Source of the DNA: Ceratopteris richardii
Lineage: Eukaryota > Streptophyta > Polypodiopsida > Polypodiales > Pteridaceae
Length of the DNA: 64,000 bases
Assembly: GCA_020310875.1 (NCBI GenBank)
Contig: MU260074.1
Location: 121,001 to 185,000, forward strand
Reading direction: 5' to 3'
In this document: piece after piece, positions 34,546-45,274 of the stretch
Position numbering within the stretch: the stretch's first letter is position 1
Layout: every line of letters begins with the position of its first letter
Program-made: the position numbers and the translations under genes
Notes under the pieces: generated by a model
What the model was told of the DNA's origin: nothing
Seen by the model: the letters and a program-made list of their open reading frames with translations, nothing else
Databases searched by the model: none

Positions 34546-37098
34546 TTAAGAAAGGTCATTTATACCCTCTCCATTGGTGTAAAATATATTAAGCAAATCC
34601 CCTTTATTCTCCAAGGTCAGCAACTTTATGAATATATGCACATTCAACTCTTGTACAATGTGTTGGGAATGACTTGCTACAACCACAAAACGATTGTTCC
34701 TAAGTACACTCTTCAATTCTTCAAGCAACTTTTTAAGATTGATAGTACCTGCATACCAAGTACCTTGCTCATCAAATGTAACATCTTTAGAAACCATGAA
34801 TTGTTTTGTAGATGGACTCCACAATCTATAACCCATCTGCTTATCATCATAACCAATGAAAACATATTTTTCAGCTTTAGGTTCCAATTTGTGTCTTAAT
34901 TGTGATGGCACATATGCATAGGCCAAACATCCAAAAACTCTGCAATGATCCAAGGTAGGTCTCTTACCCCACCAAGCCTCATATGGTGTCATACCCTGCA
35001 AGGCTTTACATGGTAACCTATTGACCAAATAAGTGGCTGTATTTACAGCCTCAACCCACAAATAATTAGGGCAATTTTTCTCCTTCATCATGGATCTTGC
35101 AAACTCAACAAGTTTTCTATTTCTCCTTTCTGCTACACCATTTTGTTGAGGAGAGTACCTGCAAGTAACTTCCCTTTTTATACCTGCATTCCACAAGCAA
35201 TCACTAAATTCATTAGAGAAATACTCTCCCCCTCCATCTGACCTTAATCTCTTCATCTTATGACCTGTAATTCTTTCTGCATATGCATGATAGTGTTTAA
35301 ATGTATTAAACTCTTCTGACTTATCTTTGATCACATAAATAGTGATCCATCTAGTAGCATCATCAACATAAATCACATAATACCTTGACCCATTTATACT
35401 GAAATCCTTTGATGGTCCCCACACATCTGTGTGTACCAATTCAAGCTTCTCTGAGTACATAAAACCATGCTTGGAGTAGGAAAGCTTATGAGCTTTACCT
35501 AATTGACATGCCTCACATTTGTATGTCATATGTTGACCTGCAACATTAGGCAAACCAAGCACTGAACCATTGTTAATCATGTCTTTAATACCTCTTTCAT
35601 TGAAATGTCCAAGCCTCTTGTGCCAAAGATCTAACTCAGAGATCTTATGTCCTCCATATGTGAACATAGCATGACCAATATTGCCTTGAATCTTCAATGT
35701 AAATAATCTTCCTTCTTTCTTCCCTGAAACAATCTGTTTATACCCTTGACTAGGGTCTTCCACATATACTCCATCATTAGTGAACCTTACTTCATATCCC
35801 TTTTCAACAATTTGTCCTACACTTATCAAATTCTTAGGAATTGTAGGAACATACAGAACCTTACTCAATAAGGTACTACCATCCTTAGCCTTCACTGATC
35901 CAATTGACTTCACATTGTGCTTTGTGTTGTCACCTGTTTGAACAACATGATTAAAAACCTTATTCTCCAAATCAGTCATCAAAGCTATATTACCACTTAG
36001 GTGATTGCTACACCCTGAGTCAATGTAGAAGACTCTTTGATCTTCACTCTGCCTTTCACAAGTTGCATTCATTATCAATGTTGAATCCTCCTTTTGATCT
36101 GAAGCATAATTGTAGTAGGTATTGTTATATTGTTGACTTTGGAATCCTCTACCTGCATTTCTCCCAAAGTAAACCCTACTACCTCTGCCTCTGAAATTAC
36201 CTCTTTGATTTCTGCCTCCTCTTCCTCTTGAATTATAGTTCTGATTATATCCACCATTACTCTGATTATTATGCCAACAATCATTAGCTAAATGATTTGT
36301 CTTACCACAAATCCAACAAGCTTTGCCTCCATCTTTGTTGTTCCTGCCTCTTCCTCTACCTTTGCCACCTCCTCTACCTCTTAGGAAGTTGGCTTGACTA
36401 GTTGTTCCTTCTTCTTCACTTGCTTGTTGCTTTCCTTTGCTATTCTTCTTCTTGTCCTTTGAGTACATTGCATGACCTGTACTTTTGTCACCATCTCCTT
36501 TAACATCCTGCTCAAATGTTAGCATATGACCTAGCAACTGATTTAAATCAGGAGTGAAATGATCAAGTGATAACTCTGTAGACAAAATGAATGGCTTCCA
36601 TTTGTCATCACCTCTTAAACCTGTAAGGATTTGCCTTACCAATTTATCCTCCTCAATGTCTTCATCAACAGCTCCTAAAGCATCTGCAATATCTTTCATT
36701 CTTGTCACATAGTCTCAAATGGATTGAGAAGCCTTCTTCTTAAAGGTGGTAAACTCTGCCCATAAGGATGCCTTCCTTGACTTAGTAGTATTCTCGAAAT
36801 GCTCCTCCAAAGCATTCCAAATATCAGTTGCACTTTCAAGACCTCGAATATGAGGTAACAAGTAATCATTGACTGCCATATATATAATGCTCCTAGCTTG
36901 AGCATCTTTCTTCATCCAATTTTTCAAATATGCTAACTCTTCCCTAGTTGGAACACTAGGATCTCTGAACTCTGGCTTCTCTTCTTCTCCTGTGATGTAG
37001 GCTATTAAATCTTTGCTCATAAGATGAGCTTCCATCCTCATTGACCATGCAGGATAGTTTTCCCTATCCAATTTCTCTATCTGAAGAGAATCTCCCAT
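34546..37098 (-). pseudogene. copia Gag-protease-integrase without RT
   Basis: The polyprotein starts at ATG 37098 with an N-terminal Gag domain (EKLDRENYPAWSMRMEAHL). A single TGA at 36717-36715 interrupts the frame where the family has a codon (SQSI-stop-DYVTRMKDIADAL), and the frame continues in phase. Then come a zinc knuckle (CWICGKTNHLANDC near 36300), a protease active site (FYIDSGCSNHLSG near 36010), the pre-integrase domain (LWHKRLGHFNERG near 35620) and an integrase core with HTDVWGP near 35410, RSDGGGEYFSNEF near 35215 and SPQQNGVAERRNR near 35130. The frame runs out near 34546. RT and RNase H are absent, so the element cannot be autonomous. Confidence 0.85.
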
Positions 37099-37307
37099 CT
37101 TGTGTCCACCTGTGTATTGAAATCTTCAAGATTTATGAACAATATATGTACCTTTACTTCAAATTAGAGTCCTTTTGTCTTTCTTGATGTCGTATGGTCT
37201 TCTCCTCACGCTTTGCCTTCAAGCTTTCACCTTTTAGTTCTTCAGTTGTTGAATTTCTTGAATCTGCAGCAGTCGGGATCCTCCTTTCCTTGATTTTGAT
37301 GTTTCCT

Positions 37308-37319
37308 GCTCTGATACCA
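37308..37319 (-). other. primer-binding site for initiator tRNA-Met
   Basis: TGGTATCAGAGC on the minus strand, one base after the LTR end. This is the usual plant copia primer site. Confidence 0.85.
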
Positions 37320-37320
37320 C

Positions 37321-38075
37321 TGATGGAGAGTGTTAATCTCCAAAAGAATAACCTACTCTTATGATTAGAGCACCTCTATACCAAGAGTAAGTCAAAATCT
37401 TCACCAAATTAGAGGTTCAATCTCCAAATTATCAAAAGTTGAAAAATTCTGTGAAGAAGATAAAACACAGAAAGTCTGCTGCACAATTTCTTCTCATTGA
37501 CCTATCAAACATGTAAAGTTTCTTATTAAATTTTGTATGGAGTGTCGCATAGAAGTTGCGCACCTCCTCCAAGTTAAATTTCTTCAAAAGGTTTAGTATA
37601 ACTTGAGAAATCAACTTCACAAGTTACCTATGTCTAAATCTGCACTTCTGAGAAGTCGATTTTGACACCCCTAACTTCTAACACATAGTTCTATCAATCT
37701 CAAACCCGTTTAAACAAATGCTTGTAGATACAGGCAGCTTACCTTCTAACTTAAAGATTAAGTGCTTGCTTGCACAAAACTTTAAACTGTGGAGTGAGAA
37801 CTTACCAAAAAATCAAGATCGAAAATTTGCGCCTGTTTCAGAGAACTGTGAACACTCATCACATATGAATGTTCCTATTAACAATTCTCCTAGCCTTTTT
37901 ACAATTAGACTATGAAACTCAAGTCATAGACTCATTAACTATGAACTTAGATATCCTCAAAAGGATTTCACAAATGATCTAACACAGACGGAGCAGACAC
38001 AAAAACATCGGGCGCAATATTTCTTCGATTACTCAGAAAATTACAGTTGAGTGATGAGAGGAAAACTCAACTAAC
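37321..38075 (-). repeat. 5' LTR of the copia element (far boundary tentative)
   Basis: The LTR ends with CTCCATCA (minus strand), next to the primer-binding site. Its start is placed at a TGTTAGTTGAG on the minus strand near 38075, only because it begins TG and the length is reasonable. No matching 3' LTR was found, so the far boundary is unproven. Confidence 0.4.
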
Positions 38076-39957
38076 ATTTCACATGTCTCATGACATCTAA
38101 CGTCTCCTTTCTTGACTTCTATACTCACTCATTTTGAATCTTCTTTCATTCTTTAATCTTCCAAACATTCAATTGGTGATTGGTCTGCACCAACAACATC
38201 TTCAACTTTACTTTTACTAATCTTTACCCATTTAAGGTCTTCTGCATATTCGCCTACTTTATGATCCAATTGCAAGTCCATCTCAAACACTGGATCTAGT
38301 GTCATCACCTATTGTAATTATAGGTTAAGCCCATTTATGAACCACTATGTTATTACATCATTTGGCAAATTGCCATTTGCTTGTGATAGTTGTCTGAGCT
38401 AAATGTGAAAGATGGTAGCATATTTGTGCACTCCCTGATTCATTTTCCAATTGTTGTTCTATAGGAAATAAAAAATTTTGGTAGCATTCTTCTTTAGTTG
38501 AAAGCATTGTAGAAAACCATTCCAAACATCATCATAACATTGGAAATGATTAAGGTCAAATTCTATCCACCATCATGCTGCTTCATTAACCAGTGTGGAT
38601 TAGAAAACTATGGTTTTGTACTCAACATCATCTAGATTGTCTAGTACAATATAGTTTAGTTTCAAACATTCAGACATGTGCATCAAGATCATCTCTTGGA
38701 AATCCTCTGAACTTTGTAGAAGTTACACTAGTTGCAAATTATCTTCTTTGTCCTCCATGTTGTCTGTTCTTTGCCCACCCTGTAAATCCTCCATTGGTTT
38801 GGGACTAAAGTATTCATGCACATCCACTACTTTGTCGAAATCAAAGGTAGTGGGTGATGCTCGACCAGTAATGACATGTAAAACTTGCAAAAGTTGCAAA
38901 TTGAGTGGTTGAATCGGTTCTAAATCTTCTATTTGGGACACTTTCCTACTACTCTAGAATAATAAGAATTGTGCAAGACGTCATTCACTTGGTATTCTCT
39001 AGCCTTCTCATGTAATGATCAGCTTCAGGTCCAGCTCGTCTCCAATTTTTGTGATGTCTACCAAAACTTCTAATGTAGATTTGATCTGTGTAGATTGGAT
39101 CTTTTGTGTCTTTTCCTTTAGAGTTGGATCTTTGAGAGTGTCCAAAACAATATGAGGGATTTGACTTTTAATGGGCACTGGACTTGCATCGAACTCTGAG
39201 TTATTGCACAACAACAAAATTTCACCAGACATTGTCGAAGACTTCTTCGGTGTTTCATGCAGACAAAAAATGAGGAAATCTTGCACCATCACACTTCCAC
39301 TTGCATCACTCTTTCCTTCTAAAGTTGTGCCTTCTATATCCTTCTACTCTTGGGTCTCCAATGTGCTATTCACTCAAATGGGGTGTTTATCACTTTGATA
39401 CTTTGGATACATCTCACTAGAACATGTTATCGGCATGTAGTTGATAAGAACCACTCCCTAATGGGGTCACCAATGATAACCTCTATTCCTCCAGTCCAGT
39501 GAAGGAACAAGATAGGTTGAAGGGGTTATAGAGGTGGAAAAATCTAGTGATAACTATATTCATGTGTTTCTCACAATCTACTTCACAAAAAGAACTTACT
39601 AACTTATCAAACATAGTAATTGTTGTCTGTGTTAACTTCACTAAATTACAGACCGAACACACTGTTAGACTACATTAGTCATAAAATTACTTAACCACTT
39701 GGGCTTATTTCCACACAGGCAATTAACTTACTACACAATACGGAAAAGACAATCAATATCAAATCAATATAAGGATGCAAACTTCTCTTTGCAACATACC
39801 AACCACCTCGACATGTCCGATGCCTATCCTTCCTGACGGGTTGACCGCGCACATGAGAAAGAATGATGTTCATTAATTTCGAAGGCTTACATTTTGGCAT
39901 CTTCCTCTTCGACAAGATGTTTCAAGGTATTATTATTTACAAAGGTGTCCGGCAGCT
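38076..39957. other. decayed sequence, possible gag remnant, no intact gene
   Basis: On the minus strand near 38660-38710 a short stretch reads GFPRDDLDAHV...MFETKLY, which recalls a Ty3 Gag capsid block. Other open frames (38723-38941, 39008-39292) are not recognisable. I see no functional gene here. Confidence 0.35.
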
Positions 39958-40077
39958 AATAATGTATATGCATATGTATATGTATATGTATGTATATGTA
40001 TATTTATATGTATATGTATATGTATACGTATATGTATATGTATATGTATATGTATACGTATACGTATACGTATACGT
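39958..40077. repeat. (TATGTA)n / (TATACG)n microsatellite
   Basis: About 120 bp of alternating pyrimidine-purine hexamers, TATGTA turning into TATACG. The first LTR of the gag-only array begins directly at its end. Open frames here (repeating VYVYVY) are artefacts of the repeat. Confidence 0.85.
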
Positions 40078-40799
40078 TCTCATGGAGATTTCATCTCCAC
40101 TAATTACAATCTTCTCTTATTAAGGATCATTCAAAGAAAAAGGAGTTGGAAAGGCAAAGATTTGGATGGGCATTGTACGAATTTTGCCATGGGAAGGTTC
40201 AGCTCGCACCTAATGATTGTGGAGGAATAAACGAAGGTTCTTAATGTAACATCACTTGTAGGTTTCTCATTTTTTAGTAAATTATGGAGAAGGTAAGAGT
40301 TATGGTGGGAAATCCATCAAGTGACACATGTAAATAACACGTTTTCAAGCCTCATTTGGTAAGAATGGACGTGTTGATTTTTTTCCTTCTGGAAAAAGGA
40401 GGGAAGGTGGGCAAATACGAGAAAAGTGGATTTCAAGAAACAAAGGGGGAGCTTTGAAAATAGGGATCGAGGTAAATGGTGGCAAAGACATCCAAAAACT
40501 GGGAGGAGCAGACCTAGCAGGACTTCTATTCACATGGAGATGCCTGCTCAGATTTTGGTATAAAGAGGTTTCTGCTTCTGATCTTAAGGGGCTAGTGTGC
40601 TGATCCGAAGAGGATTTAGGAGTATGAAGAGTCCTGTTTACATAATGTTGCGCGGTATGTCCCTGCTCTATTGGTTTGCCACAGCACGTTGTGTGGACCA
40701 GAAATGATAGTATAGTAGTTCCAGCTGCCCGCTATATCCATGTTTGATTGGTTTGCACCATAAAATGATGTGAGAGCTAGAGTTTAATGACGCCAGACA
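40078..40799 (+). repeat. LTR A of the gag-only array
   Basis: 722 bp, the most diverged of the three. It begins TCTCATGGAG where the others have TGTCGTGGTG, so the terminal TG is lost. It lacks four bases (TGAG) near 40270 that the others have. It ends CCAGACA. Confidence 0.7.
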
Positions 40800-42583
40800 C
40801 GTTAACAAAGTGATGCATAAGAACAACTATCAAAAAAAGTTCTCAAGACCTTCCCTCGAGAATGGCAGGTTATAGAGATGATGGTTATGTGAAGGCCTGA
40901 AGCGCAGAACTGAGAGGGGTCGCTCAACAAAGGGGCAAGGGTTCAATTGCCATGAAGTTCTCCATCCTTTATCAGTTCCTAGGAATCGTATGCAAAGGGA
41001 CACTCGTCGAGATGGGTAAAGGAAAAGAAAAGGGCACATGCATTTCTCTGAAGTAGCTACCAAAGAAGTTCTTTTCTTATTTTGCTAAAGAGAAACTGAG
41101 AAGTGAAGCTGGAGCGGAATTTATCGAAGCCCATATGCTCTGTGTTGGTATCTAGATCCTTCAGGTGGAGATTTTTCTGAAGGGAGTGAAGTGCCTTGTT
41201 CCATTGAGTACAGATACCAACAGATCGTGTTAAATGAATTCAATAAGAAATGGTCATGGACGATTAGAGAGCACGTTCTCTAAGATGACTGAGAAGTCAT
41301 TTGCTACTTTACAGAAAGTGAAGAATGTCATAGTGAATAATAGAAAGCCCTTCAAGAATGTATCAACGAGATTAATAGAGCCCTTCTTCATTCCGATATC
41401 TCTTCCAAACTTGTCAGGTATATAACATAGGAAAGGGATACAATCATTGAATGAGAGGAGGCAAGTCATGAACAAGTAGCTATTGAATCAAGGAGATTCC
41501 ATAGGAATTGAAGGCAGTACTTGTTGTGGATGAAGCGGATTGCATTCCAGTGCAAGGAAATGAATTTCAAGAGAAACCAAATAAAAAGAACAAAGCCTTC
41601 TGAGAGAAACACATCAGCAGGACCTTCTGAAAGTTGAAAGTTTCTGAGGACTGTCATGGCACATCATTTTCGGGAAGTAGATTCTTCTAAAAAACTTTCA
41701 GATCTCACCTTTTATTATTTTTAGTTCAATGACTGTTCATTATCCTTCGTTGAAGTTTTTCGCTTCTGTTGTGCACTGTTTTGATACAATTTTGATGCAT
41801 CTGCAACGTTGAACATTTGTAGTCCTCTTTAGGAAAAGACTTTATATTTTATGAGGATAATGAAGTTTCTTTTTAGTTTGAAGACCTGCTGTTGTTAAAG
41901 CTCAGGTTGTTGCGCTTAAGTGGACATCCTTTTTGATATTTATGTGTTTATAGTGAAACTCATAAAATGATCAGTAAAATTTTTCCTCAGGTGTTCACTG
42001 CATTAGCTATGGCATAAACAGGAGCATCTTGTTTTCATAAACTCGTTCGCTTTGCATTCAACCGATGAGGACTTATGCTTTGGTCATTCTATTCAACATC
42101 AAAGAGGATGGTATTCTAAATATTATTGAGGATTGCTGAAGTGATTTGATCAGAATTATAAGTCTGTGATGAAAATTACCCTTTCACAAGCCAGCCAATC
42201 ATGCACACAAGTTAGTTCAGTAACAATCCATTATAAAAATGCTTGTGGGAATTTCTAAATGGGAGGTCATTGTTGCCGAAGATGAGACCACTACTAATGT
42301 TTTCCTTATAGGGCTCTCCAGAAAGCTTATGACAAGCTCTGGAGGTTTTTGCCCTTTCGAGTCATGTCCACCACAAGTTGATGGTATAGTCATAGTATTC
42401 AGAGACCAACATAGACAGTTCCCAAAAGGCTAGCGATTTCAAGTGAACTTTGCTGTCTGTCGAAATTCTTCTGTCTATGTACTTTGAGATTACTTTGAGA
42501 TTGATCTTGAGATGTCTTGAGTTGATCGTTAGAGAGAGATTTGAGGATGTGAGTTTGCCTAGGACTTTGATTTTGACCAAGAT
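40800..42583 (+). other. leader region of gag-only unit 1
   Basis: About 1.8 kb without a convincing frame, closely matched in unit 2 (49870-51657). Unit 1 has GTTGGTATCTAGATCC near 41143, absent from unit 2. With AGATACCAAC further on (near 41212) it could form a hairpin. No tRNA-complementary site beginning TGG is found near the LTR. Confidence 0.5.
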
Positions 42584-44086
42584 TTGTCCACGATGGAGAC
42601 CTTAGTCTTAGATCCGAGAACCTTGAGCACTTTACTTCAAATGTTGACCGAATCCCAGAGGATTGCGACAAGTAGTGATGGAGTGATGAGAGCCCTAAAG
42701 GCAATCTCAAAAGAGCATGGATTCTTTAATGGTCGAGATGTAACTAAGTTCTTGCAAATTTATGATACCAAAATGGACTTTTATGGAGTATCTGCTTCTA
42801 TGAAGCTTAGTGAATTTCCAAGGATTGTAATGCCCAGTGTCAAACCTAGCATTTATGCTCTTCAAGAGCGATCCCACACATGGAGTGAATTTAAGAATCT
42901 ACTTAGAGAAGAGTATTACTTAGAGGATTTAGTCATGCCCACACGACATGAATTTAGAGAGTGGGTGGCTACTCCAAATAAAGGCCTTGAGGTCATAGAG
43001 CTACTTCGAGAATTTGAAGAGCGATTTGACCTATTGAGTGATAAGGATCAAGATGCTTTGGAACATGAGAAAGTAGAGCTCTTCATTAAAAGTGTAGACC
43101 CTGATATGGCCTTAGAACTAGGTGACCTATTGGAAGACTTGAGTGAGCCTTTAGGATTGACTAAAGAATGGAGTAAAGTGCATAAGGCCATAGCAATGCT
43201 CTTGAGACGCAAGAGATGGAGGTCACATATAGTCCAAAATAGATCTATGTATACTCAGACCCTCACGATGCCTGCTCCTAGACCTCTAGTTTATGTGAAT
43301 GAGATTGTGAAGAGAGAAAATGAACATGGGGTCAATCTTGTATCCCTTAACGAATTTCATCAATCTAGAGTGGATTTAGAGTATACAATAGTTGAGGATG
43401 CAAAGATAAGAGATGAGGTGAGTGAGGAGTTATGTGAAGAAATCATTTCCAATTCTAGAGACGAAGAGATAGTTGAGGATGAGACTAGGGAAGATGATGA
43501 GAAATTAGAAAGTGAGTTTGATGATGTGGTTTTGGTGTGCATGCATCAAATTGATAGAGATGATGAAAAAGTGCAAGATAGTGAGTTGATTGAAGAGCAA
43601 GAGGATGTTTGGGTAGAAGATTTGAGTGAGTCGTGTAATGATTCAACTATTAGTGATGTTATGAACTTGAGTAACCTGAGTTTTGAGGGAGTTAGTGAAG
43701 CAGGTGTCAAGGCTTTCCACAAAGAGGAAGATGGGGCACTAATCACTGACTCTTCACGAGTTAAGGATATTCTCACTAGTACTCCTCAGGAAGTAGGAGG
43801 GGGTGAGAGAGATGAGGTTGCATTGGAGGAGAATAAAAAACATGATGAATTTTCTCCCAAGCATAATCTTATACATGATGAAGAATTGAACGTATGTGAA
43901 CAAGTGTGTAGTGATGATGAGTATGAAGAATGCTTGAGTTTGATTGATTGTGAAGAGCTATTTTCAATAGGAATGTATGAAAATCTTATAACTCAAGATG
44001 ATTTTTTTGATTTGATGTATGATAGCTTAGACCTACATGATTTTGAAGATGCACAAGTGAGAGAGTTAAATGAATCATCTTCATAA
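42584..44086 (+). CDS. Gag of the gag-only element, unit 1
   Basis: 500 codons. Residues about 35-215 align with the capsid region of the Gag at 12565-14313: GFFNGRDVTKF against GYFSGKNVTRF; REFEERFDLLSDKDQDALEHEKVELF against REFDQQFADLSDYDRRAIDQEKVSLF; GLTKEWSKV against GLTEDWGNV. The second half (about 245-500) is extremely acidic, with many E and D, and has no zinc knuckle. No protease or pol frame follows. The product could still form or enter particles, but replication would need enzymes from another element. The frame is intact in both units with few changes, consistent with recent duplication or selection on Gag. Confidence 0.8.
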   Translation: MSTMETLVLDPRTLSTLLQMLTESQRIATSSDGVMRALKAISKEHGFFNGRDVTKFLQIYDTKMDFYGVSASMKLSEFPRIVMPSVKPSIYALQERSHTWSEFKNLLREEYYLEDLVMPTRHEFREWVATPNKGLEVIELLREFEERFDLLSDKDQDALEHEKVELFIKSVDPDMALELGDLLEDLSEPLGLTKEWSKVHKAIAMLLRRKRWRSHIVQNRSMYTQTLTMPAPRPLVYVNEIVKRENEHGVNLVSLNEFHQSRVDLEYTIVEDAKIRDEVSEELCEEIISNSRDEEIVEDETREDDEKLESEFDDVVLVCMHQIDRDDEKVQDSELIEEQEDVWVEDLSESCNDSTISDVMNLSNLSFEGVSEAGVKAFHKEEDGALITDSSRVKDILTSTPQEVGGGERDEVALEENKKHDEFSPKHNLIHDEELNVCEQVCSDDEYEECLSLIDCEELFSIGMYENLITQDDFFDLMYDSLDLHDFEDAQVRELNESSS

Positions 44087-44095
44087 AATGAATGC

Positions 44096-44317
44096 ATGTT
44101 GAATGAAAATTTTGAATTTAATCCAATTAAAATAGATAAACCTAGTATGCAAATGAATGAAAATTTTTCAAATCATGTTGTTCATTATGATAGTACTGAT
44201 ATCTTTTATGAGTTTCTCAGTACAGGTGCTGATTTAGAGCCGATTGAAGATTTCGAGTTTGAATGGATCGTACGAAAGTCAACACTTTTTGAGTTGCTAA
44301 TTCGTGTTTTACTCTAG
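44096..44317 (+). CDS. 73-codon frame after gag, same phase, unit 1
   Basis: Starts three codons after the TAA of gag and in the same frame. The sequence is acidic (DLEPIEDFEFEWIVRK near the end) and is present in both units with a few replacements. It may be the old C-terminus of a longer Gag cut by the TAA, or a readthrough extension. I do not recognise a domain. Confidence 0.35.
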   Translation: MLNENFEFNPIKIDKPSMQMNENFSNHVVHYDSTDIFYEFLSTGADLEPIEDFEFEWIVRKSTLFELLIRVLL

Positions 44318-44396
44318 ATGGATTTTCATGAAATCCTTTCATGGATTGCACATGTACATAATGTTGTTTTGATCTAATGTTTCTTATATTTTGTTA

Positions 44397-44404
44397 GTTT
44401 TGTG
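44397..44404. repeat. target-site duplication of the hAT element, left
   Basis: GTTTTGTG, identical to 48455-48462. Unit 2 has the uninterrupted site (AGTTTTGTGAGTGCAGG near 53471). Confidence 0.95.
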
Positions 44405-44639
44405 CAAGGTTGTTAGCAACGTTTTCGCAACGTCCAAGGCAACGTGTTGCTAACGCGTTAGCAACATCGCAACGTTTTGGCCTGGACGTTGCGAAAACGT
44501 TGCGAACCATTTCTTTTTTTTTTTCCATTTTTTTTTGCAAATATAGTAACCTAGATGTATATTATAGTATATACATATGTAATATGTATTATATAGTATG
44601 TATTATGTTAATTTATGTAATATGTATTGAACTACTTAG

Positions 44640-44790
44640 AAGTTAGTACTTACTAGTTACTACTTACTACTTAGTACTTACTACTTAGCATTGACTTAGT
44701 ACTTAGTACTTACAAATTACTACTTAGTAGTACTTACTACTTAGACTTTAGTACTTACTACTTACTACTTAGTACTTACTACTTAGCAAT
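44640..44790. repeat. degenerate TACTTAC/TACTTAG minisatellite
   Basis: About 150 bp of irregular 7-base units (TACTTAC, TACTTAG, TAGTACT) inside the left side of the hAT element, downstream of the transposase gene. Confidence 0.7.
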
Positions 44791-45274
44791 GTTCATGACA
44801 CATGTTGGAACTTGGCACCAGTGACCAGGCAATTGCATTGTTTTCAAGAATCAAACTTCAAAGCATCTCATATGACATCAGAGTCCAGACAAATACTATT
44901 ATATACAACTTACAAGTAACATTGAAAAACAAACTTCAAAGAATTATAATTTATGACAAAAACATGTGAAAAAGTCAACCTCATCTCAAAATTATGACAC
45001 TGGTGACTGACAACTGTCATGACTCATAACTCATATGTGATATCAGATGACAGAATCCAATGTCCATAATACAATCCAATGTCCATAATACATATACATC
45101 ATACCAATAACCATCATCCATGTCACATGATACATCATACCACTAAGTAGTCAAAGTTCAAACAATAAACTGCAGTGTCAATAATACAATGATCAATCAA
45201 TATCAAGTAAATCATAAGTCATGACTCATAATATCATAATACATATGACATCATACATGTCACATGAGCAGTCA
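44791..45274. other. non-coding 3' part of the hAT element
   Basis: No recognised coding sequence. Contains short direct repeats such as AATCCAATGTCCATAATACA near 45055-45092. It lies after the transposase stop codon. Confidence 0.5.

Noticed and set aside
39863..40123. 86-codon frame with VYVYVY repeats
   Set aside because: Product of the TATGTA microsatellite.
40800..40900. Primer-binding site for the gag-only element
   Set aside because: No TGG-starting match to a tRNA end lies within a few bases of the LTR; TGGCAGGTTATAGAG near 40864 does not fit a tRNA that I know.
42399..42710. 103-codon minus-strand frame across the gag start
   Set aside because: Antisense shadow of the gag leader and first codons.
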